NCBI GenBank assembly: GCA_965215145.1
Contig: OZ244038.1
Coordinates: 1,054,001 to 1,118,000, forward strand
Direction: 5' to 3'
Length of the DNA: 64,000 bases
From: G965215145 sp965215145
GTDB taxonomy: Bacteria > Bacteroidota > Rhodothermia > Rhodothermales > JANQRZ01
A model generated the notes under the pieces. The model was not told the DNA's origin. It saw nothing but the letters and a program-made list of their open reading frames with translations, and did not search any database. Positions 35,943 through 43,592 of the stretch are shown in pieces (positions within the stretch are counted from its first letter, which is position 1; every line of letters starts with the position of its first letter). A program made the position numbers and the translations under genes.

Positions 35943-36746
35943 CTATCGTCCTGAAAACTCCGGCGTCTGCTTGTTGAGGAAGGCGTGGACGCCCTCGCGG
36001 AAGTCCTCGGTGCCGCAGCACTGCCCGAACAGGGCCGCCTCCTGCTGGAGCCCCTGCGGCTGCGGGAGGTCCGCGGCGCGGAGGGCCTGGAGTGCCATCG
36101 CGACGGCCACCGGCGCCCGCGAGGCGATGGTGCGGACGAGCCCCTTCGCCGTCTCCAGCAGCTCCTCGGCGGGGACGACCCGGTTGGCGAGGCCGACGGC
36201 GAGCGCCCGCTCGGCCGGGACCCGGTCGGCGGTGAGGATCATCTCGGCGGCGACGCCGCGGCCGACGAGGCGGGGCAGCCGCTGCGTCCCGCCGTAGCCG
36301 GGGATCAGCCCGAGCTGGACCTCCGGCAGCCCGAACTGCGCCCGCTCGCTCGCCACCCGGAGGTGGCACGCCAGCGCGAGCTCGCACCCGCCCCCCAGCG
36401 CGTACCCGTTAACGGCCGCGACGACCGGCTTCGGCATCTGTTCGATGGCCGTGAGGACGGCCTGCCCCCGCAGCGCGAACCGGTGCCCGTCGAGCGCGTC
36501 GAGCTCCGTGAACTGCGCGATGTCGGCCCCCGCGGCGAACGCCTTCTCGCCGGCCCCCGTCAGCACGACCCCCCGGACGGCGTCGTCGGCCTTGGCCTGG
36601 CGGAAGGCGCGGTGGAGGTCGGCCAGGACGCGGGTGTTGATGGCGTTGAGCTTGTCGGGCCGGTTGAGGGTGACGGTGCAGACGCCGTCGGGGTCGGTCT
36701 CGACGAGGAGGGTGGCGGTGGCGGGGGCGTCGGTGGCGGGTTCCAT
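35943..36746 (-). CDS. Enoyl-CoA hydratase/isomerase family protein
   Basis: A 267-residue crotonase-fold enzyme. The first oxyanion-hole segment is EKAFAAGADIAQF and the second NGYALGGGCELALACHLRVA. The catalytic Glu region GLPEVQLGLIPGYGGTQRLP carries the expected glutamate, and the C-terminal TEDFREGVHAFLNKQTPEF is typical of short-chain enoyl-CoA hydratases (FadB/PaaF-like). It probably hydrates 2-enoyl-CoA in fatty-acid or aromatic-acid degradation. The ATG at 36746 is used; an open frame upstream to 36830 runs through the palindrome and is not conserved. Confidence 0.92.
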   Translation of the reverse strand: MEPATDAPATATLLVETDPDGVCTVTLNRPDKLNAINTRVLADLHRAFRQAKADDAVRGVVLTGAGEKAFAAGADIAQFTELDALDGHRFALRGQAVLTAIEQMPKPVVAAVNGYALGGGCELALACHLRVASERAQFGLPEVQLGLIPGYGGTQRLPRLVGRGVAAEMILTADRVPAERALAVGLANRVVPAEELLETAKGLVRTIASRAPVAVAMALQALRAADLPQPQGLQQEAALFGQCCGTEDFREGVHAFLNKQTPEFSGR

Positions 36747-36759
36747 CGGAAGAAGCGTG

Positions 36760-36787
36760 GTAGGGGCGTGATTAATCACGCCCCTAC
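36760..36787. repeat. Perfect 28-bp palindrome upstream of the enoyl-CoA hydratase gene
   Basis: Shell GTAGGGGC/GCCCCTAC and core GTGATTAATCAC, identical in core to the copy at 6383-6410. It sits between two same-strand genes (stop at 36811, start at 36746), where it might attenuate readthrough from the psp genes. Confidence 0.9.
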
Positions 36788-36810
36788 GGGTGGCGGTGCT
36801 AGACTGGAGG

Positions 36811-37668
36811 TCAGGTGCGGGTGCGGTCACGGCGGGGCGGCTCGGCGGTGGCGGTCGGGTCCTCGAACGTGTCGAGGTCCGAGAGGAGGTCGGTCGGTCG
36901 GGCGAAGACGTCTTCCATCTCCTGCACCGACGCCTGCGTCTCCTCGACCTCGGCGATGAGGGTGTCGAGCTGGAAGCTGACCTCCTCGGGGTTCCGCATG
37001 GTCAGGCTCTGCTCGTGGATGTACTTCGTGACGTCCTCGATGGTCTCGAGCTGGGCCTCGATGACGGCGAGGTTCTCGTGGGCCTTCTTGAACTTGCCGA
37101 GCCGCTTGTCGAGGATGTCGAGCCGCTTCTGCTTGATGTGGCGGACCTTCGGCGGGTCGTCCCCCATCTCCTCCCGGAGCCGCCGCATCGAGGACACGAC
37201 CTCGTCCTCGGTGGCCTGCCGGGCGAACCGCTCGTAGCGCTCCTTCTGCTGGAGCATCGAGAGGTACGAGTCGAGGAGGTCGTCGATCTTCTTGAGGTGC
37301 GCCTCCAGCATCCCCTGCGAGGCGTAGCTCAGCCGCTCGTAGTTCTCGCGGATGGCCTTCTCGATGTTGCGGAACCGGATGTACCGCTTCTGGCTCGACT
37401 TCGAGAGGTCGCGGAACACCTCCTTCTCGCTCGGCGGCTTGTTGCGCTCGGCCATCTTGCGGGCGCGGACGGCTCGCTGGAACCGGTCCTGCCGCGGCAT
37501 CACGCCGAGGTAGAGCAGCTCGGCGGCGGCCGTGAACATCAGCAGCATCTCGGGGAGCACCTCGAAGCCCGTGGTGAAGAACACCGTGAGCATGGCGACG
37601 AGGAGGAACGCGAGGTTCCACGGGTGGAGGAACGCCTCGCGGGTGTAGTTGAGGGCTTTGTCGGCCAT
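36811..37668 (-). CDS. Hypothetical 2-TM coiled-coil protein of the psp operon
   Basis: A 285-residue product of unrecognised family. Two hydrophobic segments near the N-terminus (WNLAFLLVAMLTVFFTTGFE and VLPEMLLMFTAAAELLYLGV) are followed by a long charged helical region (about 65-250) that is probably coiled coil (EKAIRENYERLSYASQGMLE, LKKIDDLLDSYLSMLQQKER, KQKRLDILDKRLGKFKKAHE). The tail is short and disordered. It is encoded 28 nt after the second psp-operon gene, so it may anchor or recruit PspA at the membrane; this is inferred from context only. Confidence 0.78.
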   Translation of the reverse strand: MADKALNYTREAFLHPWNLAFLLVAMLTVFFTTGFEVLPEMLLMFTAAAELLYLGVMPRQDRFQRAVRARKMAERNKPPSEKEVFRDLSKSSQKRYIRFRNIEKAIRENYERLSYASQGMLEAHLKKIDDLLDSYLSMLQQKERYERFARQATEDEVVSSMRRLREEMGDDPPKVRHIKQKRLDILDKRLGKFKKAHENLAVIEAQLETIEDVTKYIHEQSLTMRNPEEVSFQLDTLIAEVEETQASVQEMEDVFARPTDLLSDLDTFEDPTATAEPPRRDRTRT

Positions 37669-37696
37669 GAGCGCCGCGCGGGGAGGGGAGGGGCCG

Positions 37697-38248
37697 TCAG
37701 GAGTCGCGGCGGGGGCGGCCGATGGTCTTGCCGGCGGCGGGGCCAGCGGGCGTCGCCGGGTCGGGCGTGGGGTCGTCGCCGGGGGCTGACTCCGGCGCGG
37801 CGGGGCCGATGGTCTTGCCGGGCGCGGGGCGGGCGGGCGCCTCGGCGTCGGGGCGGGAGGTCTGCTGCGCGTCGGCGGCCTCGGCGGCGTCGCCGAGCAT
37901 CTGCGCCTTCATCTGCCGGACGAGGTCGGCGGCCTCGGCCTTCTGCAGCTTCGCCGCCTGCTCCGCCTCGAAGCGCGCCTGCTCGATCCGCTTCCGCTCG
38001 CGCTCCGCGGCCTCGTCCACAGCCTCCATCGCGATCTCGAAGCGGGCTTCAGACGTGATGCTCTTCTCCTGCACACTCCGCAGCGACTGCTCGAACTCGT
38101 CGTCGAGCGCGGAGGTGTCGAGGCTGTTCAGCGCGTCGGCGACGCCCTTTTTGCGGCGGGCGTCGCGGAGCTGGCCCTTGAGGGCGCGGACCTTCCGGAG
38201 GTGCGCCTTCTCAGCCTCCTTCAATCGCTCGAATTCGTCGCGGTCCAT
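37697..38248 (-). CDS. Hypothetical coiled-coil protein of the psp operon
   Basis: A 183-residue soluble product. The first ~125 residues are heptad-like and charged (FERLKEAEKAHLRKVRALKG, RFEIAMEAVDEAAERERKRI, EQARFEAEQAAKLQKAEAAD). The rest is a Pro/Ala-rich tail with the pentamer GKTIG twice (about residues 143 and 173). It resembles a shortened PspA-like helical hairpin, but no family can be assigned. It lies 69 nt after pspA and 28 nt before the 2-TM gene, so the three probably act together. Confidence 0.75.
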   Translation of the reverse strand: MDRDEFERLKEAEKAHLRKVRALKGQLRDARRKKGVADALNSLDTSALDDEFEQSLRSVQEKSITSEARFEIAMEAVDEAAERERKRIEQARFEAEQAAKLQKAEAADLVRQMKAQMLGDAAEAADAQQTSRPDAEAPARPAPGKTIGPAAPESAPGDDPTPDPATPAGPAAGKTIGRPRRDS

Positions 38249-38317
38249 GATGGGCTATGGGATGTGGGGGATGGGATAGGGGGAGGGCTCTATATCCCAC
38301 GTCCTGATTCCGATCTC

Positions 38318-39085
38318 CTACTCTATCCGCTCGCGGGTGGCCTCGCGGCCGGCGGTCTTCTCGGGGGCCTCGGCCTCGGGGATCTCGAGCTCCGGCTCGC
38401 GCGCGGCGGCCGGCGCCGCCTCGGCCATCCCCATCTCGAGCTTGAACTGCTTGACGAGCTCCTGGGCCTGGATCTCTTGGGCGTCCTCCTCGATCCGCAT
38501 CGCGTCGGTGTCGATGGAGTCGAGGGCGAGCTCCATCCGGGCCTCCTGCTTCGCCGTCTGCTCGTTGATGCGCGTCAGCATCTCGTCGTGCGTCTGGTCG
38601 ACGCCGGCGACCTCGAACTGCTCCAGCGTGTCGGCGATCTTGGCCTGCCACTTCGCGCGCTCGTGGGCGCGGAGGGCCTCCTTCGCCTCGGTGATCTTCT
38701 TCTCGCGCTCGCGCATGAACGCCTTCTTGACCTGGAGCGCCTTCTCGTAGGCCTGCTGGGCGAACTGGAGCTGCTCGGCCGTGCGGGCCTGGGACTCCTT
38801 CGTCTGCTGGAGCTGGAGCGCGTAGCTCTGCGCGATGTCGTCGCGGCCGGCCTGGATGGCGGCCTTGATCTTGTTCGTGAGGCTCTGGAGCTGGCGGCTG
38901 TACTTCGCGTTCTCCTTCTCCAAGAGCATCGCGTTGGCCTTCACCGTGGCGATGTTCTCGTTCATCTTGGGGACCTGGTCGTTCAGCTCCCGGATGTTCT
39001 GTTCGAGGATGAGGCGGGGGTCCTCCATCGTCGAGATGGCGCCGCCGAAGAGGGACTTAAGGAGCCGCGTGAATCGCTTCCACAT
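38318..39085 (-). CDS. pspA: PspA/IM30 (Vipp1) family protein
   Basis: ESCRT-III-related membrane-remodelling protein. The 255-residue product starts MWKRFTRLLKSLFGGAISTM, close to the amphipathic helix of PspA, followed by EDPRLILEQNIRELNDQVPK and long coiled-coil helices (RQLQSLTNKIKAAIQAGRDD, AQSYALQLQQTKESQARTAE). The C-terminus is Glu/Ala-rich. PspA binds stressed membranes and limits proton leakage. No pspF-type activator or pspBC gene is present; instead two uncharacterised helical proteins follow. Confidence 0.9.
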   Translation of the reverse strand: MWKRFTRLLKSLFGGAISTMEDPRLILEQNIRELNDQVPKMNENIATVKANAMLLEKENAKYSRQLQSLTNKIKAAIQAGRDDIAQSYALQLQQTKESQARTAEQLQFAQQAYEKALQVKKAFMREREKKITEAKEALRAHERAKWQAKIADTLEQFEVAGVDQTHDEMLTRINEQTAKQEARMELALDSIDTDAMRIEEDAQEIQAQELVKQFKLEMGMAEAAPAAAREPELEIPEAEAPEKTAGREATRERIE

Positions 39086-39112
39086 GGGTTGGTCAGTAGG
39101 AGGTCAGAGGGG

Positions 39113-39120
39113 CCAAGCTA
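39113..39120 (-). promoter_or_regulatory. Putative -7 element of the psp operon
   Basis: TAGCTTGG on the minus strand, 27 nt upstream of the pspA ATG at 39085. Confidence 0.4.
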
Positions 39121-39156
39121 CAAACGGCGCCCGTTCGCTGAGGTTGCACGGCGGGC

Positions 39157-40518
39157 TTAGTCGGCGCGGAGTCGCCCGGCGTAGGGCACGCTGCCCGCCC
39201 AGCCGCTCCCGTCGAGGCGGTCCATCAGCAGCGGCTCCGGTTCCGGCGGCGACTCGCCGAAGCTGAACGCAGCGAGGACGGCCGCACGGTCGAGTCGGGT
39301 GGGGTCGCTCGCATATACCTCGACCAGCGGCTCGCCGGGTGTAACGGGCTCGCCGGGCTTCTTCAGGAGATGGAAGCCGGCGATGGGATCCACGGCGTCC
39401 TCCTTCCGTCGCCGCCCCGCGCCGAGCGCCACGGCCGCCCGCCCCACGGCCAGCGCGTCGAGGTCGGCGACGAACGGGCCGGCGTCGGCGGGCGCCTCGA
39501 TGACGGCGACGGGGGCGCTGCCCTCGCGGGCATCGGGGGCGTCCAGCACGGCGGGGTCGCCGTCCTGCGCTGCCACCAGCGCCCGCAGCTTCTCGAAGGC
39601 GCGGCCGTCGGCGAGGGCGGCCTCGGCCTGCTCGGTCCCCGCCTCCGGCGTTTTACTTGCGCCGCCGAGGTGCAGCATCTCGCCGGCCAGCGCGAGCGTC
39701 ACGGTGCGGAGGTCTTCGACCCCTTCGGCCTCGTCCTTCAGCAGCCGAACGGCCTCCGCCGTCTCGGGCCAGTTGCCGACGGCCCGGCCGAGGGGCACGT
39801 CCATCCGCGTCAGCAGCGCCACCGTCGGCTTCCCGAACTCCCGGCCGATGTCCACCAGCGTCTCGGCCAGCTCGCGCGCGTCGGCCTCCTCCTGCATGAA
39901 CGCGCCGCGCCCGCACTTCACGTCGAGGACCAGCGCGTCGATCCCCGCGGCGAGCTTCTTCGACATGATGCTCGCGGCGATCAGCGGGATGGACTCGACC
40001 GTCGCCGTCACGTCGCGGAGCGCGTAGAGCCCCCGGTCGGCCGGGGCGATCTCGGCCGTCTGCCCGACCATCACGACGCCGATCTCTTCGAGCTGCCGCC
40101 GGTAGTCGGGGATCGGGAGGTCGGTGCGGAAGCCGGGGATGCTTTCCAGCTTGTCGAGCGTGCCGCCGGTGTGGCCGAGGCCGCGCCCGGAGATCATCGG
40201 GACCGGCACGCCGCAGGCGGCGACGAGCGGGGCGAGCGCGATGGACACCTTGTCTCCGACGCCGCCCGTCGAGTGCTTGTCCACCTTCGTCCCCGGCACG
40301 TCCGCGAGGTCGAGCACCCGGCCGGAGTGGAGCATGGCGCGGGTCAGCGCGGCGGCCTCGGCGGCGTCGAGGCCGCGGAGGAAGGCGGCCATGAGGAACG
40401 CCGCCATCTGGTAGTCCGGCACGTCGCCGGCGGTGTAGGCGCGGACGAGCGCGGTGATCGCGTCGGGCGAGAGCGCGCCGCCGTCGCGCTTGGTGCGGAT
40501 GAGGTCGGGGACGTGCAA
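39157..40518 (-). CDS. Pyrimidine-nucleoside/thymidine phosphorylase
   Basis: Phosphorolysis of thymidine or pyrimidine nucleosides for salvage. The 453-residue product shows the family signature VDKHSTGGVGDKVSIALAPL, then MISGRGLGHTGGTLDKLESI, FMQEEADARELAETL and a C-terminal PYNP domain (PIAGFHLLKKPGEPVTPGEP). Its N-terminus LHVPDLIRTKRDGGALSPDA aligns with the usual M-R-x-x-D-I-I-R-K-K-R-D-G start, so the TTG at 40518 is chosen. The frame stays open to a GTG at 40602, but that part is Pro/Ser-rich and unlike the family. Divergent from the quinone oxidoreductase gene. Confidence 0.9.
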   Translation of the reverse strand: MHVPDLIRTKRDGGALSPDAITALVRAYTAGDVPDYQMAAFLMAAFLRGLDAAEAAALTRAMLHSGRVLDLADVPGTKVDKHSTGGVGDKVSIALAPLVAACGVPVPMISGRGLGHTGGTLDKLESIPGFRTDLPIPDYRRQLEEIGVVMVGQTAEIAPADRGLYALRDVTATVESIPLIAASIMSKKLAAGIDALVLDVKCGRGAFMQEEADARELAETLVDIGREFGKPTVALLTRMDVPLGRAVGNWPETAEAVRLLKDEAEGVEDLRTVTLALAGEMLHLGGASKTPEAGTEQAEAALADGRAFEKLRALVAAQDGDPAVLDAPDAREGSAPVAVIEAPADAGPFVADLDALAVGRAAVALGAGRRRKEDAVDPIAGFHLLKKPGEPVTPGEPLVEVYASDPTRLDRAAVLAAFSFGESPPEPEPLLMDRLDGSGWAGSVPYAGRLRAD

Positions 40519-40604
40519 GCGGAGCGGGGAGGGGGGAGGAGAAACAGCCGTGGTGGGTGAGGATACCACCGGGCGCACCAGCGTGCTCACCCACCGCACC
40601 ACCC

Positions 40605-41639
40605 ATGCAGCAGGTCTGGATCCCGAAGACGGGCGGCCCCGAGGTCCTCGAACTCCGCGAGGCGCCCGACCCCGCGCCTGGCCCCGGCGAGGTCCTCGTC
40701 CGCGTCGAGGCGGCCGGGATCAACTTCGCCGACCTCATGGCTCGTCAGGGGATCTACCCCGACGCCCCGCCGCTGCCGGCCGTCGTCGGCTACGAGGTCG
40801 GCGGCGCCGTCGAGGCCGTGGGCGCGGGCGCCGAGCGGTTCGCGCCGGGCGACGCCGTGCTGGCGACGACGCGGTTCGGCGGCTACAGCTCGGCGGTGGC
40901 CGTGCCCGAGGGGCAGGTGTTCCGCCGGCCCGACGGGATGAGGGCGGCCGAGGGCGCGGCCGTCCCCGTGAACTACCTCACCGCCTTCATCGCGATGGTG
41001 GTGATGGGCTCGCTCCGCCACGCGCAGGACCTCGGCGGCAGCCGGATGCGCGTCCTCGTCCACGGCGCCTCCGGCGGCGTCGGCACCGCCGCCGCCGACC
41101 TCGGGCGGATCTACGGCGCCGAGCTGTTCGGGACCTGCTCGACGCCCCACCTCGACTACGCCCGCGAGCGCGGCTACGACCACCCCGTCGACTACCGCTC
41201 GACCGACTGGGTGGCCGCCGTGAAGGACCTCACCGACGGGCGCGGCGTGGACCTCATCCTCGACCCCATCGGCGGGAAGCACTGGGCCGAGAGCTTCGAC
41301 GTGCTCGCTCCGACGGGCCGCCTCGTGGTGTACGGGTTCTCGGCGGCGGCGGGGAAGGGGAAGCTAGGGATGGCGCGGGCCGCGCTCGGGGTGCCGTGGA
41401 CGCGGTTCTCTCCGCTCTCCCTGATGAGCCGGAACCACGGCGCGCTCGGGGTCAACGTCGGGCACCTGTGGGGGATGGGGGACGCCGTGGCCCGCTGGGG
41501 CCGGAAGCTCCTCGGCTACTACAAGCGCGGCGAGATCCGCCCGCACGTGGACCGCGCGTTCCCGCTGGCCGAGGCCGCCGCGGCGCACGCCTACGTCGAG
41601 GAGCGGAAGAGCGTGGGGAAGGTCGTCCTCGAACCGTAG
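40605..41639 (+). CDS. Zinc-independent medium-chain NADPH:quinone oxidoreductase
   Basis: A 344-residue MDR-superfamily enzyme. It has a GroES-like N-terminal domain (GEVLVRVEAAGINFADLMAR, PAVVGYEVGGAVEAVGAGAE) and a Rossmann domain with VLVHGASGGVGTAAADL. It lacks the catalytic- and structural-zinc cysteines of alcohol dehydrogenases. The C-terminal segment ALGVNVGHLW resembles the VAT-1/quinone reductase branch. It converges on the 41646-42218 gene, with only 6 nt between the stops. A ~250-bp stretch covering both 3' ends is duplicated at 45391-45638. Confidence 0.9.
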   Translation: MQQVWIPKTGGPEVLELREAPDPAPGPGEVLVRVEAAGINFADLMARQGIYPDAPPLPAVVGYEVGGAVEAVGAGAERFAPGDAVLATTRFGGYSSAVAVPEGQVFRRPDGMRAAEGAAVPVNYLTAFIAMVVMGSLRHAQDLGGSRMRVLVHGASGGVGTAAADLGRIYGAELFGTCSTPHLDYARERGYDHPVDYRSTDWVAAVKDLTDGRGVDLILDPIGGKHWAESFDVLAPTGRLVVYGFSAAAGKGKLGMARAALGVPWTRFSPLSLMSRNHGALGVNVGHLWGMGDAVARWGRKLLGYYKRGEIRPHVDRAFPLAEAAAAHAYVEERKSVGKVVLEP

Positions 41640-41724
41640 CAGCAGCTAGCGCCGTCCTCCCGTTGGGAACCGCCACAGGAGCCCCACGCCGAGGCCGTCG
41701 CGCGCGGGACCGAGACTGATGCCC
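41469..41724. repeat. Direct duplication, copy A (3' ends of quinone reductase and hypothetical gene)
   Basis: This 256-bp segment is about 90% identical to 45391-45638 in the same orientation. It covers the last ~56 codons of the quinone reductase and the last ~25 codons of the convergent hypothetical gene. Most differences are synonymous. Confidence 0.85.
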
Positions 41725-42218
41725 TCCGGCATCGGTACCGTCTCCCACCGCTCCCGGGGGATGAGCCCGATCCCTAGCCCAACCAGCGCGCCAAACCCCG
41801 CGCCGACTGCCGCGAAGCCGATGATGAAGACGTAAGGAGGGATGGTGCATTCTGCGCAGCCGTCGGCTGCGAGCGCGAACACGAGAGGCGCGCTGGCGAC
41901 CGCCGCTCCCACGCCCGCCCCGATCAGCACGCTTCGCCCGACGGGCCGCACCCGCCCGGTGCTGAGTTCGAGGCGGTCAAGTGTGGCGAAGGGGAGGGGG
42001 ACGACGGCCTCCGTCTCGGGATAGTAAAAGAGGAGCGTGTCGCCTCGGAGTTCGCGGATCTCGCCGGTCCAGCGGTAACGCTCCCCACGCTCGCCGTCGC
42101 GCTCGGCGTGGAACGTGACGCGGACCCGGTCGCCGGGCTCGACCGGGAGGACGGCTTCCTGCGCCACCGCATCGGGTAGGGCCAGGAGGGGGAGGAAGAG
42201 GAGCGGGAGGAGACGCAT
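41646..42218 (-). CDS. Hypothetical exported membrane protein
   Basis: A 190-residue product with a signal peptide (MRLLPLLFLPLLALPDAVAQ), a beta-rich stretch (VEPGDRVRVTFHAERDGERG, RELRGDTLLFYYPETEAVVP) and two Gly/Ala-rich hydrophobic segments (LIGAGVGAAVASAPLVFAL and VFIIGFAAVGAGFGALVGL). No family recognised. It lies 3 nt downstream of the propeller lipoprotein gene on the same strand, so they may be an operon. Confidence 0.75.
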   Translation of the reverse strand: MRLLPLLFLPLLALPDAVAQEAVLPVEPGDRVRVTFHAERDGERGERYRWTGEIRELRGDTLLFYYPETEAVVPLPFATLDRLELSTGRVRPVGRSVLIGAGVGAAVASAPLVFALAADGCAECTIPPYVFIIGFAAVGAGFGALVGLGIGLIPRERWETVPMPEGISLGPARDGLGVGLLWRFPTGGRR

Positions 42219-42221
42219 GGG

Positions 42222-43493
42222 CTACTGCGCCTGCTGCCAGACGCCGTCGATCCGCTCGAAGATGAAGGCTGCCCCCCGGTCCCCGTCCACGCCCGGCGCC
42301 CCCGCGAGGATGCGGTCCCCGTCGATTGCCACGTCCTCCCCGAGGAGGTCGCCCCGGCCGGGGTTCGCGTGAGTCAGCTCTGCCTCCAGCACCCACGTCC
42401 CGTCCGGCTGGCGGGCGTAGACGAATACGGCGCCGTGGTTGCGCACGCCCTCGGTGCTGCGGTAGACGGCGCCCGAGACGAGGCGGTCCCCGCTCACATC
42501 CACAACGTGCCCGAAGGCGTCGTCGGGGTGGAGATCCGGCGGGGCGAGTTCGGCTTCGAGCGCCCACGCCCCGCCCTCCTCGCGGAAGACGAGCACGGAG
42601 CCCATCGAGTGCCCGAAGGTGTCGCGGCCCGGCCCAGCCGCGACCAGCGTCGGCCCGTCGAGAGCGAGGTCACCTCCGACGACGTCGAGCTTCTGGGGGT
42701 CGGGTGCGGAGAGGGCAGCGACCTCCTTCCAAGCGGCGCCGTCGAACTCGAGGACGTAAACGACCCCGGCCGAGCGGACACCGGTCTCCGCCGTCCCCGT
42801 CGTCTGTGTGGCGAGACGGTCGCCGTCGAGGGCGACCGAGCCGCCGAACCCACCGTTGAGGGCACCTGAGTCAGACTCGGCCCGGTGCGTCTCTGTCCAC
42901 GCCCCCTCTACGGGTTCTATGATGCGGATGCTCCCATACCCGTTCGTGAGTCCCTCAGCCCGGTCTTTCGGCACGCCCACGGCTACGCGGTTATCAGAGG
43001 CTGAGACCACCCAGGCGAGGTTCGCCCTAGGCGACATGCTTGAGGGGTCGAAGAGGAGCGAGCGCCGCCAAGCGCTGCCGGCCGACTCAAAGATGTAGGC
43101 CTGCCCGGAGTCCGAATCGTCCACGACGATCTCGGGCGCTCCCACGACAGCGACCCCCTCGGAGAGGGCGAGCGACCACGAGAACGAGGGGTCCCGGCTG
43201 TCCGAGCCGCCACCAGGGCGAAGAACGTCTGTTTCTCGCCAGGTGCCGGCCTCGCGCTCGAAGACGTAGGTCTCGTTGCGCTCGATGGCGCCGACGAGGG
43301 CCACGTCCCCATGGAGGGCGACCGTGTTGCCGAAGAAGCCGCCGCGCCCGCGGAGCCCAGCGCCGTCGTCTTTACCGCCAAAGACGTCACAGGCTGACAA
43401 GGCGAGACATAGCAGGGCTACGAGGACGACGAGGATGGGAGAGAAGCGGCTCACGGGCAGGGAGGGGTCGGTTCGATAGCAAGGTGCATCCAC
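42222..43493 (-). CDS. Propeller-type lipoprotein with FG-GAP-like repeats
   Basis: A 423-residue product with a lipobox (LLCLALSACDVFGG), so probably an outer-membrane or periplasmic lipoprotein. The mature part has about six to seven repeats of the type FGNTVALHGDVALVGA, WSLALSEGVAVVGAPE, FGGSVALDGDRLATQT, FGHVVDVSGDRLVSGA and LGEDVAIDGDRILAGAPGVD, each followed by AYIFE- or VFVYA-like strands. This is a seven-bladed-propeller layout related to FG-GAP/integrin-like repeats. Function unknown; perhaps surface binding. Confidence 0.8.
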   Translation of the reverse strand: MDAPCYRTDPSLPVSRFSPILVVLVALLCLALSACDVFGGKDDGAGLRGRGGFFGNTVALHGDVALVGAIERNETYVFEREAGTWRETDVLRPGGGSDSRDPSFSWSLALSEGVAVVGAPEIVVDDSDSGQAYIFESAGSAWRRSLLFDPSSMSPRANLAWVVSASDNRVAVGVPKDRAEGLTNGYGSIRIIEPVEGAWTETHRAESDSGALNGGFGGSVALDGDRLATQTTGTAETGVRSAGVVYVLEFDGAAWKEVAALSAPDPQKLDVVGGDLALDGPTLVAAGPGRDTFGHSMGSVLVFREEGGAWALEAELAPPDLHPDDAFGHVVDVSGDRLVSGAVYRSTEGVRNHGAVFVYARQPDGTWVLEAELTHANPGRGDLLGEDVAIDGDRILAGAPGVDGDRGAAFIFERIDGVWQQAQ

Positions 43494-43592
43494 GGCGGAA
43501 AAAAGTCAAGCGTCTTCGCGTGATCTTGATCACGCGAATCTACGAAAATAGCGATCATGACCGGCGACACTCAAACCCACAGTCGCTTTTCA

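Noticed and set aside
36747..36830. N-terminal extension of the enoyl-CoA hydratase
   Set aside because: It translates the palindromic repeat and is unlike any crotonase N-terminus.
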